In this document: positions 16,916 to 27,200 of the stretch, one piece after another
Layout of the letters: each line of letters begins with the position of its first letter
Position numbering within the stretch: position 1 is the stretch's first letter
Assembly: GCA_016715285.1 (NCBI GenBank)
Contig: JADKAO010000006.1
Span: forward strand, 248,001 to 312,000
Length of the DNA stretch: 64,000 bases
Reading direction: 5' to 3'
Source of the DNA: Actinomycetales bacterium
GTDB lineage: Bacteria > Actinomycetota > Actinomycetes > Actinomycetales > Dermatophilaceae
Program-made: the position numbers and the translations under genes
The notes under the pieces: generated by a model
What the model was told of the DNA's origin: nothing
The model's database searches: none
Seen by the model: only the letters and a program-made list of their open reading frames with translations

Positions 16916-18119
16916 ATGAGCGGATTCAGTGTCGACACGGACTCGTTGGGACGCGCGGGTCGACAGGTCCAGAAGGCCAGCCAGCCGCTGCCCCGCACCG
17001 CGCCCGCACTCGCGGCGGCCGGCACCGCCCTCCCGGGTGGCGCGGCGGCAAGTCTGCTGCCCGAGGTCGGGGTCGCGATCGACGCGTGGGTCACCGCGTG
17101 GCTCCGGGCAACGGAATCCCTCGCCTCCGGTCTCTCGATCAGCGCCACAGGGTATGCCGTGTCACAACAGCAAGCCGCGCAGCTTACGACCAGGCCGCCC
17201 AAGCACACGACCAAGCCCGACGGGCATCCCCGGCGGGCCGGGCGGGGGGGGGGCCCGGGGGGCGGGGGGGGGGGGGGGGCCCGGGGGGGGGGGGGGGGGC
17301 GGCGGGGGGGGGGGCCGCCGCCGGGGGCGGGGCGGGGCGGGGCGGCGGGGGGCGCCGGGGCGGGGGGGGCGGGGGGGCGGCCGGGGGCGGGGGGGGGGGG
17401 GGGGGCGGGCGGGGGCCCGCCCGGGGGGGGGCCGGGGCGCGGGGGGCCGCGGGCCGGGCGGCCGCGGCGGGGGCCGGGGCGGCCGGCGGGGGGGGCGGGG
17501 CCGGGGCCGGGGGGGCGCCCCGGGGGGGGGGGGGCGCGGCCGGGGGGCCGGCGGGGGGGGGGGGGGCGGCCGGGGGGCCGGCGGGGGGGCGGGGGGGGGG
17601 CCGGGGGGGCCCGGGGCTGGCGGGCCGGCCCCCGCGCCCGGGGCGCCGCGGGCCGGGGGCGGGGGGCGGGGGGCCCCGGGGCCGGGGCCCCCGGCCCGGC
17701 CCGGGGCCGGCGGCCGGGCGGGGGGGGGGCCCGCGGGGGGGGGCCGCGGCGGGGGGCCCGCCCCCCCCCCCCGGGGGGCCGCGGCCCCGGCGGCGGGGCG
17801 GGCCCATTGGCCCTGGTCCGGCGGGCGGCACGCGACTGCCCACGAGCGGTTGCCGGGCAACCCTGCGCAGCGTGAGGCCATGGACCTCTATAACAACAAC
17901 ATCGGCCGGCAGATCGCAGCGGCCCATCCGGGAGCCAGCCAGGAAGAACTCGCCCGCTACGTTCGCGAGGCGGTCGACCAAGGCAAGGTGGTCGTGATCG
18001 ACAAGAATGGTCAACTGGCGTGGAGCAACGGCGTCCCGGTGGGCCAAACCGGACAGGTCAAGGACGGGCCGCTTCCAGGCAAGGACCCACAACCTCACGG
18101 GGGAGGAGCCAAGAGTTGA
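16916..18119 (+). pseudogene. Type VII-secretion-type toxin-like gene, disrupted in this assembly
   Basis: The ATG at 16916 has a good GGAGGATC ribosome-binding site. The first 90 residues (MSGFSVDTDSLGRAGRQVQKASQPL..., Ala-rich helices) resemble the N-terminal region of ESX/WXG-type secreted proteins. Near 17183 the frame shifts by one base: the sequence continues sensibly as AYDQAAQAHDQARRASP only if one G is restored. A tract of almost pure G and C (17228-17805) follows. The last 90 residues, in another frame, read NPAQREAMDLYNNNIGRQIAAAHPGASQEELARYVREAVDQGK..., resembling a DUF6973-type toxin domain, and end at 18119. The gene is broken as written, perhaps only by sequencing error. Confidence 0.6.
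17228..17805. other. 578-base tract containing only G and C except one T
   Basis: Reading every base, the only non-G/C base between 17228 and 17805 is a T at 17618. Most of the tract is G on the plus strand in runs of 4-15. The flanking genes are ordinary coding DNA. No natural coding bias gives this, so I regard it as a probable sequencing or assembly artefact over a difficult GC-rich repeat. A real low-complexity Gly/Pro-coding insert remains possible. Confidence 0.9.
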
Positions 18120-18583
18120 TCACCGCACGCACTCGCGCTCGTGGGCGCTCAGCTGCCCGCTCACAGACCCTCTCGCTCGCCCGCAGCTCTCTGATCGCCC
18201 TCATCCTGGTCACTCTGCTGACCGCCTGTACCGGAAGGAACGACATGGGCCCTGTCAGCGACGACACCCTCGACAAGGCGCTGGTGGCCCAGACGACGGC
18301 GGCCGCCCCACGCCTGCTGCGCGACCTGACCGGCTTCGGCTGGGACGAAGTCATGGTCCTGTCAGAGGGCACCACTGCCGATGAGATCCAAAGCCTCACC
18401 GGAGCGCGCATCGTCAAGGGCGACCGTTATGTCAGCTCGGCCAACCTCATGGTGTTCCGGTCGAGCGGACAGGTGGTCAAGGCCGTGATGATCACCGCCG
18501 ACGCCTTCGCCTCGCCAGACCTGCGCCGCTGGTTCGGCCGGGACGTGAGCGTCGGCCCAGGCCCGATCCTTCGGCTCACCTGA
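18116..18583 (+). CDS. Lipoprotein, 155 residues, partner of the toxin-like gene
   Basis: The TTG start at 18116 overlaps the preceding stop and has GGGAGGAG upstream; no ATG gives the correct N-terminus. An Arg-rich n-region and hydrophobic stretch end in a lipobox, LLTAC, with Cys at residue 38, so it should be anchored outside the membrane. The mature part (about 115 residues) reads SDDTLDKALVAQTTAAAPRLLRDLTGFGWDEVMVLSEGTTADEIQ and is not recognised. The tight coupling to the toxin-like gene suggests a secreted partner or immunity protein (inference). Confidence 0.72.
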   Translation: MITARTRARGRSAARSQTLSLARSSLIALILVTLLTACTGRNDMGPVSDDTLDKALVAQTTAAAPRLLRDLTGFGWDEVMVLSEGTTADEIQSLTGARIVKGDRYVSSANLMVFRSSGQVVKAVMITADAFASPDLRRWFGRDVSVGPGPILRLT

Positions 18584-18596
18584 GCTCGCGCTCACC

Positions 18597-18668
18597 GGAT
18601 TCGATACCAGTGACCCACTCATGCGTCGGCATCCGGTATCGATTCCGCTGCCGCGCGGTATCGATTCC
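18597..18668. repeat. Intergenic palindromic element 1 (TCGATACC...GGTATCGA family)
   Basis: GGATTCGATACC (18597-18608) faces GGTATCGATTCC at 18635-18646 and again at 18657-18668. The 26-base centre (GTGACCCACTCATGCGTCGGC) resembles the centres of the copies near 23060 and 30000. It lies between two convergent genes and may act as a bidirectional terminator. Confidence 0.75.
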
Positions 18669-18681
18669 GCTGCCGACCGGC

Positions 18682-20040
18682 TCAGGTCAGGCCCGCCATG
18701 TACAGGCGAGCGGCGAGGATGTGCGAGCAGGGGCCGCGCGAACCGGCATACCGAATGAACCACCTGCACGTACACGTCGCGTCCCCCGAGCCGAACCGCA
18801 CCCAATGCGACTGCGTGCCCTCGCCTCCGACGCGTACTCCGTCCGCAGTTCGCTCGACCGACCCAGCCGCAACCAGCTCGCGCGCCGCCCGCAACCGAGG
18901 GTGATCGCGCTCGGCCGCGTCGCTGTCGAAGGGCACCTCACGGTGGAAATAGGCGCCACAACTCAGGTCGTACCCCACCTTGCCCGATGCCGCGAGCACT
19001 GACACCGCCCCGCTCACCTCGGCGGCAGTCAACCCCGTCTCCGCCGCCAACAGCCCAGGGTCAATGACCGGCTCCCACGCGAGCTGCTCGAGCACCCGAA
19101 AAGCCGCCCCAGAGCCGGACCCAGCACCAGCCCCAGCCCCAGCCCCAACAACCGACGCCCTAGCCAAACCCGTCAACAACTGCCCTTCGCCAGAGAACCC
19201 CCGATACGGCTGCGGCGTCATCGCGAGCGTGATCCGGCCGCCATCTACCTCAGCAACCCAGGCGCTCGCTCCAGACTCGTGCGCCCACACCGTCAACCGC
19301 CGGATATGCCGCATCACCCGCCGCAGACTCGTGAGTCGCGCCGTCCCTGCCAGGGTGGCGCTCCCCGGCGACCCCGCCGCCGTGATCCGCGGCCCGCGCG
19401 GCCCAGCCACCACTCCGACCGCAGGCCCGGGCGCCCCGCGCGGCAGCCCGGCCAAAAACGTCATCGCCTGTGGACCAGTCGCCTCCGCGACCACACTCAT
19501 GCCCGCTAACACGGCAGGCACCTCGGCGAAGCCCCGCACCCACCGCTCGGGCAACTCGACCTTGCGCTCCTCATGCGTCTCGGCCAAGGTCGACATCCGC
19601 AACGCGTCCGGCCCGACCGCAAGATGCATGAGCTCGTGCCGAGGCAGCGCGGCCAGTGCCGTACGCAGCGGCTGATTCACGTCCACATTCGTCGTCCCAA
19701 AGGCGATCTCACCCGACGCGATGCCGTCAGCGAGGAGGTCGTAGACGGCATACACCCCATTGCACCCGCTGAACGACTCGAATCGGATCCGGTCCCCACT
19801 GGCGGTGACCACGGGGTCGCGGGTGGCGGCGAGCGCGGACAGATCGAGGTACGTCGTCGTGGACACGTCCGCGACGGTGAGGATGCCCGCGGCGGTGACG
19901 TCGGGCCGCGTGACTAGCCCTGAGAAGAACTGCGGGTGGTCGATCGGTCCCAGCGGGGTGAGTCCCAGCCCCGTCTCGAGTTCGAGCGACGGCTCCGCGT
20001 CCAGTGTCGAAAACCGCGACGCGCCAACGAGATTCGTCAT
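18682..20040 (-). CDS. SWIM zinc-finger protein
   Basis: A 452-residue protein. Near the C-terminus HWVRFGSGDATCTCRWFIRYAGSRGPCSHILAARL gives the SWIM pattern CxC-x(n)-CxH, a zinc-binding module for DNA or protein contacts. The N-terminal half (LGPIDHPQFFSGLVTRPDVTAAGILTVADVSTTTY) is typical of bacterial SWIM proteins encoded beside a large helical partner. Its ATG overlaps the stop of the upstream gene by one base (TGATG). A Gly-Ala repeat (VVGAGAGAGAGSGSG) marks a linker. The role is unknown; similar pairs occur in actinobacteria and myxobacteria. Confidence 0.82.
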   Translation of the reverse strand: MTNLVGASRFSTLDAEPSLELETGLGLTPLGPIDHPQFFSGLVTRPDVTAAGILTVADVSTTTYLDLSALAATRDPVVTASGDRIRFESFSGCNGVYAVYDLLADGIASGEIAFGTTNVDVNQPLRTALAALPRHELMHLAVGPDALRMSTLAETHEERKVELPERWVRGFAEVPAVLAGMSVVAEATGPQAMTFLAGLPRGAPGPAVGVVAGPRGPRITAAGSPGSATLAGTARLTSLRRVMRHIRRLTVWAHESGASAWVAEVDGGRITLAMTPQPYRGFSGEGQLLTGLARASVVGAGAGAGAGSGSGAAFRVLEQLAWEPVIDPGLLAAETGLTAAEVSGAVSVLAASGKVGYDLSCGAYFHREVPFDSDAAERDHPRLRAARELVAAGSVERTADGVRVGGEGTQSHWVRFGSGDATCTCRWFIRYAGSRGPCSHILAARLYMAGLT

Positions 20041-22889
20041 CAGGACTCTCCTCCAGGAGTGCTGCCAGTAGCACCGACTGCCTTCACGAGCGCGCGGGCT
20101 TCGACCACGGCTTTGGACGCCCCTCGCTCTGCGGCCAGCTCGCGGACCGACTCCGGAACCCAGCTTGCGCCCAGTTGACCCGTCACCACCGGCGCGTGGT
20201 CGCGAGTGGCCCGGAGCAGGTCGGCGAGGCCAGCAGGCTTCTTGGGGGCGCGGCAGGCCGCGTCGAGGACCGCGCTCCACGTCGGCCAGACGACGCTCAT
20301 CGAGGACAGCGCGGCCAACTCCGCCCACCCCTGCGCTGCGCGCGCCAGCGACAGTGCGCCTCGGTCAAACAGCGCGAGGCTCCGCTCGGCGAGGATCGCG
20401 GGGTCAAGTCGCCCCTGGTCCGCCAATTGGCCGGTATGCCGTGCCGCCAGCAGTCGGCTGTCGAGCCGGGGATGTGCCAGCTGCCGCGCGAGGTGGTGAT
20501 GGAGGGCGGGCCCGATCGGCCCGGCTGACCACACGATGACCGGCAGCTCTTGAGCGTGGCTCGACGAATCCTGGTCATTCCGGGCCGCGATCATGACCGC
20601 AAGCGCCTCGACATCCCAGGGGCAGACGCCAAGCCACGGACCCGGATGGTAAGAGTTCCAAAACCGGCGCGGCCCAACGTCTTTACCAACCGGAGCGCAG
20701 AGGTCAGCCATGCCAGCTAAGGACAAGAGCCACTCCGGGAGCGGGAGACGCAGTTCCGATGCGCTCGGTTCCACCACACCCGCCGCAGGCCCGGTCGCCC
20801 CCGCGCCAGCACTCGCGCCCGCAACCCCCGCGCCAGCACTCGCGCCCGCAACCGAGCCTGCCCCCGCGCCCGCAACCCCCTCGCCGTCAGAAAGCCGTTC
20901 CTGCGCAGCGAAGTCCACGGTGCGTGCCCTCCACCCACCGGCCTTGATCCACCGACGGATCACCTCGACCCCATCGCGATCCGTCGCCTCCGTCCGGCCC
21001 CGCCCAAACCACCGGAACCTCGACACCGCACCCTTCGCCGCCCCACCTTTGGCAGCCGCGTCCAACGACTCCGCCGGCGCCAAGCTGAGCCCCTCAAACA
21101 GCCGAGCATCGCTCGCGTCAGTCGGCCCGAGCCGCAATAGCGCCTGCACCAGGTCATATGCCCCATACCCGACGGCCCGCGCAAGTCTCACTCGATCGGC
21201 GAGGACGGCAACGTCCAGGGTGCCGTCAGCGTGAGATGGAGTGCTCAGCAGCCACTTCAGCGGTCCCAGTCGCAGCAGCGTTTCTTCGACGAGCCGGTCT
21301 GTGAAGAGCAGGTGGGCCTGTGGCTCCATGACATGGGTGTGGCGCTCCACGATCCGTCCCACGTCCGGCCCCCCATGTCGGTATGACGTGTAGGTCGTCT
21401 CGTACGACCTGCGCGCGTTCCCCGTCTTCACCCACGTGTTCAGTCCGTAGGGAGTCCGCACGTGGGAATACGAGTCCGGATCCGGCCACTCCGCCACCAC
21501 CTCCCGCAGCCGCGCGAGGTCTCGGTGGGCGAGCTTCACCACAAGATCGAGGTATGCCGCCTCGCTCGTGGCCCGCGACCACGTCGCCGCATCGGAACGG
21601 GCCTCATCGAGGCCAGCTTCGCTCACGGCATACGGGCGGAAGGGAGTCGGCTCGTAGGGATCGACCTCGTGTGACCACGCGGGCAGGCCCGTGACGCTGG
21701 GAGTGGCCGGGATTGGTTCGTTGCCCGGCTCTTGCCCGCCAACTGAGCCGAGCAGTTTCCGTGATTTCGCTGCGAGAGTAGCGTCTTCGCTGTCAGCAGC
21801 AATGCGGAGCAGCACCTCGCGAGCATCACTGGCCGACCTCGCCAGGTAGGCGACCAGGGTGGCCTGTTGCGCCTTCTCGGGACGAGCCAAGATCACCGTC
21901 CCCAGCTCGATGAGCTCGTCGTCGGGCAGGTCGGCGGCGAGCGCGAGCCCGAGGAGGAGCTTGGTGAGGCTGCCATGCGCCGTCGGCAGGACGTGCAGGA
22001 TCAGCGCGGCCCGCGCCTTCACCTCAGCGGGCGTCAGGTCCAGGGCCGTGATCACTTCCCCGAGGACGCGCTGGTTGCTGGCGCGGTCGTCGCGGCTCAA
22101 CGCCGCGAAGGCGCCGTCAACGAGAGGCGCGCGCTCGAGGACGCCAGTGCGCACCGCTTCGCGGATCGTCGGCTCGACCCGCCACCCGTCCTCAGAGAAG
22201 TTCGCCCAATCGTTGAGCGCGTTGGGTGTCGCCAGTGCGGCGGTCAGCAGTTCGGTCGCGGACGGGGTGGCGGCGAGGCAGTCCGCGAGGGTGAGTTGGC
22301 TCCCCAAGGTGTATGCCGGTTGCGCGGCACCCTGCACCGCGGTCATGAACGCGAACGGGCTCCACGTCATCCGCTCCGCCGCCATCGCGTGCACATGCGC
22401 GTTCGACAGGAGCAAGACCCATCCGCGGACATAGGTCTCTGTGGTCGGTACCGGCATACCGAAGGCAGCTACGGCGGCGCTGGTGAGACTGACGACCTCG
22501 GCGACACCGCGTTGTGAGTTGCCGCGGAACTCGGCCGCCGCGGCCAAGCCCACGAAAGTGGCCGCCCAGTCGGGTCCGCGACGGATGAGTGCGTCGGCGA
22601 TGGCCTCACCGGCCTGGCCATCACCCTGCCACGCGAAGTGACGTCCCCATCGACAGTTGCGGGACGCCTCCTGCGGTGTCTCCGAAAGCGTCACGGCGAG
22701 CAGGATTTGGACAGCGCGTGATGGAGTGCGCCAATCGCTCTCAGCTTTGCGGCGCGCGTGTGCGCGGCCCGTGCGGCGGTACCACGTGGTCGCAGTAGCG
22801 AGGTCTACGTCGGCCAAGTCGGCAAGGCGGTCGCTGAGGGCCTGCCAGTCGCTGGCCTCGACTAACGGGTCCAAGGTTGCGGCGTCCAC
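20040..22889 (-). CDS. Large helical protein coupled to the SWIM gene (DUF6493-like)
   Basis: A 949-residue protein. It begins MDAATLDPLVEASDWQALSDRLADLADVDLATATTWYRRTGRAHARRK from GTG 22889; longer versions run into a palindromic repeat and are unlikely. The sequence is rich in leucine-containing helical repeats (LGEVITALDLTPAEVKARAALILHVLPTAHGSLTKLLLGLALAADLPDDELIELG), suggesting a HEAT-like scaffold. This resembles DUF6493-type partners of SWIM proteins (family name from memory, tentative). A low-complexity Gly-Ala-Ser linker is encoded around 20790-20890. It is translationally coupled to the SWIM gene, so the two probably act together. Confidence 0.75.
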   Translation of the reverse strand: MDAATLDPLVEASDWQALSDRLADLADVDLATATTWYRRTGRAHARRKAESDWRTPSRAVQILLAVTLSETPQEASRNCRWGRHFAWQGDGQAGEAIADALIRRGPDWAATFVGLAAAAEFRGNSQRGVAEVVSLTSAAVAAFGMPVPTTETYVRGWVLLLSNAHVHAMAAERMTWSPFAFMTAVQGAAQPAYTLGSQLTLADCLAATPSATELLTAALATPNALNDWANFSEDGWRVEPTIREAVRTGVLERAPLVDGAFAALSRDDRASNQRVLGEVITALDLTPAEVKARAALILHVLPTAHGSLTKLLLGLALAADLPDDELIELGTVILARPEKAQQATLVAYLARSASDAREVLLRIAADSEDATLAAKSRKLLGSVGGQEPGNEPIPATPSVTGLPAWSHEVDPYEPTPFRPYAVSEAGLDEARSDAATWSRATSEAAYLDLVVKLAHRDLARLREVVAEWPDPDSYSHVRTPYGLNTWVKTGNARRSYETTYTSYRHGGPDVGRIVERHTHVMEPQAHLLFTDRLVEETLLRLGPLKWLLSTPSHADGTLDVAVLADRVRLARAVGYGAYDLVQALLRLGPTDASDARLFEGLSLAPAESLDAAAKGGAAKGAVSRFRWFGRGRTEATDRDGVEVIRRWIKAGGWRARTVDFAAQERLSDGEGVAGAGAGSVAGASAGAGVAGASAGAGATGPAAGVVEPSASELRLPLPEWLLSLAGMADLCAPVGKDVGPRRFWNSYHPGPWLGVCPWDVEALAVMIAARNDQDSSSHAQELPVIVWSAGPIGPALHHHLARQLAHPRLDSRLLAARHTGQLADQGRLDPAILAERSLALFDRGALSLARAAQGWAELAALSSMSVVWPTWSAVLDAACRAPKKPAGLADLLRATRDHAPVVTGQLGASWVPESVRELAAERGASKAVVEARALVKAVGATGSTPGGES

Positions 22890-22952
22890 CCAACGAGCGT
22901 AGAGCCGGCCTGCGGCCCTGACGAGGTGTCGCCAGCAAGACCTGGTCCCAAA

Positions 22953-23002
22953 GGTGTCGATATCCGATTGCGGGTCATGCCTCGGTCTCGGGTATCGAAT
23001 CC
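22953..23002. repeat. Palindromic element 2
   Basis: Left arm GGTGTCGATATCC (22953-22965), right arm GGTATCGAATCC (22991-23002), with a centre related to the other copies (CGGGTCATGCCTCGG). It lies upstream of the large minus-strand gene, next to element 3. Confidence 0.65.
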
Positions 23003-23049
23003 GTGGAGGAGGCGCACGCGCCCGGCGCTCGATGCGCGGAGCCCAAGTC

Positions 23050-23098
23050 GGGTCGATACCCGAGACCCAGTCATACCCCGGCGTCGGGTGTCGATTGC
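23050..23098. repeat. Palindromic element 3
   Basis: Left arm GGTCGATACCC, centre AGACCCAGTCATACCCCGGCGTC, right arm GGGTGTCGATTGCG. This copy has diverged arms. It lies in the gap after the stop of the Ig-like gene and before the large helical gene, both on the minus strand. Confidence 0.65.
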
Positions 23099-23114
23099 GC
23101 GGCACACCCGTCAG

Positions 23115-24119
23115 CTAGCGGACCGGGCAGCTTGCGGCGCTGAAGGTGCCCGTCGTCGTCGCAGACGTGCGCCCGTCGGTCGCGACGGCCTTGAGGGTGA
23201 AGGTCCCGATTGACAGCTTGCCCGTCGCCACGAGCGACCCGATATACCCTCGTCCCGCCATATAGAACAGCTCTATTGGCCCCGACTTCAGCCCCTGTGT
23301 CCACGTCATAGTCACTGACGTCGCATTGGCCGCCGACACCTGGATGGTCATCGTGTTGCCGGCACAGTTGCCGTTGTAGACCGGGTTCGGGTTCGCCGAG
23401 ATCGTCCCGATGGTGACCGGCGGATAGACCGGTGGAGTGAACACGGGGACCGTGATCTTCGGAGGCGTGATGATCACCGGCGGCGGGGTCGGGATGGTGA
23501 TGACCGGCGGGAGGGTGATCCCTGGCTTCGGCGTCGGCGCGGGAGCCAGGGATGCCCCAGGTGACCCAGGTGCGCCAGGAGCCTTCGGCGCCGTTGTCCG
23601 AGGAGCCGCGGTTGGGGCCGCGACCACCGTGCCATCCGGGCCCGGCCCAGTCGAGGCCGCGAGCTCAGTCACGGTCGGCGCCGCCGTCGCAGCCTCCGGC
23701 GTCGCCCCACTGTCGGCAATCGTCACGCGCACCGCGATCGACCGGGATCCTTCGCTGCTGATCGCAACCAGCGTGTGCGTGCCGAGCGCCGCCTGCCACG
23801 GGATCTGCGCATAGCCCAGGTCCCCGAACCGGTCGAGCTCGTTGTCCGTCCCCACGACCGCACCGTCGACCTCAAGACTCAGAGACTTGGCACCATTTTG
23901 AGCAGCGGTATGCGCCTGCACCGTGACCGTCCCGGGCTTGATCACGCTCCGGTCCAGCGGCGAGTCAATCCACGTACTCGCCCCCGCAGCCTCCGCTTGC
24001 GACGACGACCCCCCGATGAGCATCGTCGCGCCCGTAAACCCCGCCACGAGTGAGAGCGCGAGCGCCGCCGCCCCGCCCTTGCCAATCGCCAACGTCTCCA
24101 ACACACCCGCCATGGGCAT
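23115..24119 (-). CDS. Secreted or membrane-anchored Ig-like protein
   Basis: About 334 residues from the ATG at 24119 (starts at 24113 or 24182 are also possible). A hydrophobic segment GGAAALALSLVAGFTGATMLIGG near residues 12-36 would export or anchor it. An Ig-like domain follows (WIDSPLDRSVIKPGTVTVQAHTAAQNGAKSLSLEVDG), then a long Pro/Thr/Ala linker and a second C-terminal domain (PNPVYNGNCAGNTMTIQVSAANATSVTMTW) with a Cys pair. It is divergent from a second Ig-like gene at 24219. Probably a cell-surface protein; no enzymatic motif is seen. Confidence 0.75.
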   Translation of the reverse strand: MPMAGVLETLAIGKGGAAALALSLVAGFTGATMLIGGSSSQAEAAGASTWIDSPLDRSVIKPGTVTVQAHTAAQNGAKSLSLEVDGAVVGTDNELDRFGDLGYAQIPWQAALGTHTLVAISSEGSRSIAVRVTIADSGATPEAATAAPTVTELAASTGPGPDGTVVAAPTAAPRTTAPKAPGAPGSPGASLAPAPTPKPGITLPPVITIPTPPPVIITPPKITVPVFTPPVYPPVTIGTISANPNPVYNGNCAGNTMTIQVSAANATSVTMTWTQGLKSGPIELFYMAGRGYIGSLVATGKLSIGTFTLKAVATDGRTSATTTGTFSAASCPVR

Positions 24120-24218
24120 AAGGGTGTCTGCTGGGAGCCCCGCCGGGAAGCCAAATCGGGACAGATACGCAATTTCCCCCATCGCGTATGCCGCGCACCT
24201 CGTGCTCTGCTGCTCGGT

Positions 24219-27200
24219 ATGCCGCGTCGACTTCACCTCACCCGGTCGACCGTGATGATTTCCATCATCGCGCTCATCGCCATGCTCACCTTGACGGCCG
24301 GGTTGATCCGACGCTCAGCAACACAGGCTGCGGAGGTTCAGGCGCCGACCGAGGGCGCGCTATTTGCCAACGATGCGCCGGCCACGCTGTCAGTCGGCAA
24401 GCGTGAGGGTGTGGTCTCCGGGGAGACCGTGCCGGTCAACGTATCCCGTTCTGGCGGAGTCCAACTCGACACGGTGACCCTCTATGACGGCGGCAATGTC
24501 GTGGGGGCCGCCAAGGTGCGTGAGGGCGCGGCCTCGGTGTCATTCGACTGGGTTGCCCTCGGTGAGGGCCAACACCTCTTGAGCGCGAGCACCCGCACCG
24601 CTCAGGGGGCCGAGGGGCGCACCCAGGTGGTCGGCATACTCGTCGCGCCTGCTCCTAAGTCGGTGCCCGGTGGAGCAAGCGGCGGCGCGAGCGTGGCTGC
24701 CTCTGCCGGGACTGCAGCCGTGCCGGTCGTGCCGCAGGAAACTGTCGCCAAAGCGCGCGCTCGACTGCGTGGGGCTGACGCATTGCTGCTCAACCCGGCG
24801 TCACCCGCAGCCACCCGGGCCGGGGTGACGCGCGACCCCGCGGCCGGTCTCCCTCAGGTTGCCGCTCCGCAGGCGCCCGCGGTCCCCGGCAAGATCACAG
24901 TGCCGCAGGGAATGACGCCGTGGAAAATGCTCGAGTCGTCGGGTGACTATCTCCGCCTGTCGTCGTTGAGCGAGGACGCGGTCGTTGTCGGCAGCCTGAT
25001 GCTCGTCGACGTGGCGTCGATTCCCCCGTTCCTCCCAGTTGGCGCGGACCTGGAGGGCAAGGTCACGGTGCCGCCGGCTGAAGGCGCCCCGGCGCCGGGC
25101 GGAGGCGGCATACCTGGAGGTTCTGGACCGAGCGGGCCTAGCGCTGCGGCACCCGCGTCGACCACGGTCGGGGACCTGGCGGTGACCGTGACCGTCTCCC
25201 CGCAGAACCGGTGCGAGCTGTTGATCAAGACGCCTCCCCGCACCGAACTGCTGTGGGTCGGATATGGCAGCAACGGCCAGTCGACGGTGACCGCGCTGCG
25301 GTCGTACGAGACGTATGCGCCGGACCCGGCGCTGTTGCAGCCGCCAGCGGGCAACGGTCTGCTGTATTTCACGTACAAGAACAAGACCAGCCCGCCGATG
25401 CCGATCTCGATCCCGATCTCGTGTTTCGGCGAGTGGGCGGGCGACGCGACGCTGATCGACGGGGTCCTCACGACGACCAAAGCCAACGGGCCGATCTACG
25501 TCTACGTCACCGGCCGCAACCCCCAAGACAAGGCCCCGACCTCCGTGCGGGTGCCGGTCGCGGACCAGACCTACATCAACCAGACCCAGCCGTCGGTCGA
25601 CATCTCGCCGTACTTGCCTTCACTGCCAGGGGAGTATGCCGCGCAGGTGTTCCTCGAGGTGTATGGCCAGCCGTCGACCGCTGGCGGGCAGGCGCCGCTG
25701 CTGGCTCGAGGCACGTTTACGAGGACAGGCACGCCGACGGGGCACGCGTTCGGTGCCGCGCGGGCGATCCAGCTTGAAGGCAAGCTCACCGAGGGCGGCC
25801 AAGGTGAGAGCACGTGGGGCACGGTGATTGTCGACGACAAGAAGCCGCGAGCCCTGGATCTGCGGTGGCAGACCGGTGACTCCTCGGTGGATCACGTCGT
25901 CTGGCAGGTGTTGAGCGTGCCGCTGAGTCCGGCCAACGCTGACCTCAACAACCCGTTTGTGCTCGCGACCGGTATCGCGGGGCGCACTGCGAACTATGGC
26001 TGGCAGAGCTTCCAGATCCCGGCGCGGTCGCTTGATGCTGGGGCGTCGGCCAAGGGCGGTGCCGGGTGGACCAATCGGCCGGGGACCGCAGATCCCAACG
26101 CCCTGGCGACGGGTGGCGCGGGTGGCGGCGGTGGTGGTGGCGCGGGCGGCGGCGGATCTGGTGCGGATCCTTCGGTCGCGGGGGCGACCCAGTTCGGCAC
26201 CCTGGGCGCGCCCGGGGCCAACGGCCGCGTCTACATCCGGGTCATCGGCGTCGGCAAGCCCTCGGCGGGTCCGACCGGCCTGGCGGGCCTCGGCACCGCG
26301 AGCACCCTCGTCGCCTATGACCCACCGCGCGCAGCCGCCGGGCCCTCACCGACGTTCACGATCAAGTCGATCAAGCTCACCCTGCCCAACCGCCCCTACC
26401 CGCCCAACGGCGCGTGCATCCGGGTCACCCAGACCCCATGGGATGCCTCGGGCAAGTTGTCGATCTCCCAGCCGGGCGCCTCACCCGTCGAGATCAAGGC
26501 AGCGCAAGCGTTCTATCCCACCCCCGGCATGTATTGCCCATGGGACTTTGGTTACAACGCCTGCGATCTCGCGTGCTCGGCTGGCGAGATCATCAACTAC
26601 TTGGCCAAGACCTGGGACTTCGTCGCGGTGCTCTACAACAAGATCATCGACACCGCCGCCGGCCTGATCGCCAAACTCAACCCGATCTGTGTCGGTGCGG
26701 GATTGGCAGGTGCTGACTCGGTCCAAAGCGCCTGCGAAAAGATCACCAAAGTCGTCGCCAATGTCGCGATCGCGGCGGCACTGACGTCTTTTGGTTTGCC
26801 TCCTTCCCTGCCGACCTCCTCGCAAGTAGCCGCCCTCGCGCAAGGCAACTTGGAGGCGGCTGCGCTCCTTGCTCTCCAACAGGCGGGTGTGCCGTGCGAC
26901 AGCCTCACTCTCGATTCGGGCACTGCTGACGCGGCGGCATACGCGGCCAAGGAAGCTGGCGTCGCCCTGCCCGACCCGGGCCCGTCCGGTCAGCTCGGCG
27001 CCTGCCAGGTGCTTATCCACCTCGTCGCGGAGAAGTTCAAGGCCCAAGTCGTCGAGGCCACGTCTAAGCAGGCTGCGGCCTCCACGGGTATGCCGGAGTT
27101 CCCCACCATCACCGGACTGACCGTCATCCCCGAACCCACCGGATGGCTCCAACCGGCCACGCTCGCGGTCGTCGCGAGCTTGGACGTCGCCTCGGTGCCC

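Noticed and set aside
16929..17881. Gly/Pro-rich open frames in the G/C tract
   Set aside because: With no A or T there are no stop codons, so all frames are open; they carry no information on coding.
22890..23105. N-terminal extension of the large helical protein
   Set aside because: It would translate through two palindromic elements; the GTG at 22889 gives a sensible N-terminus.
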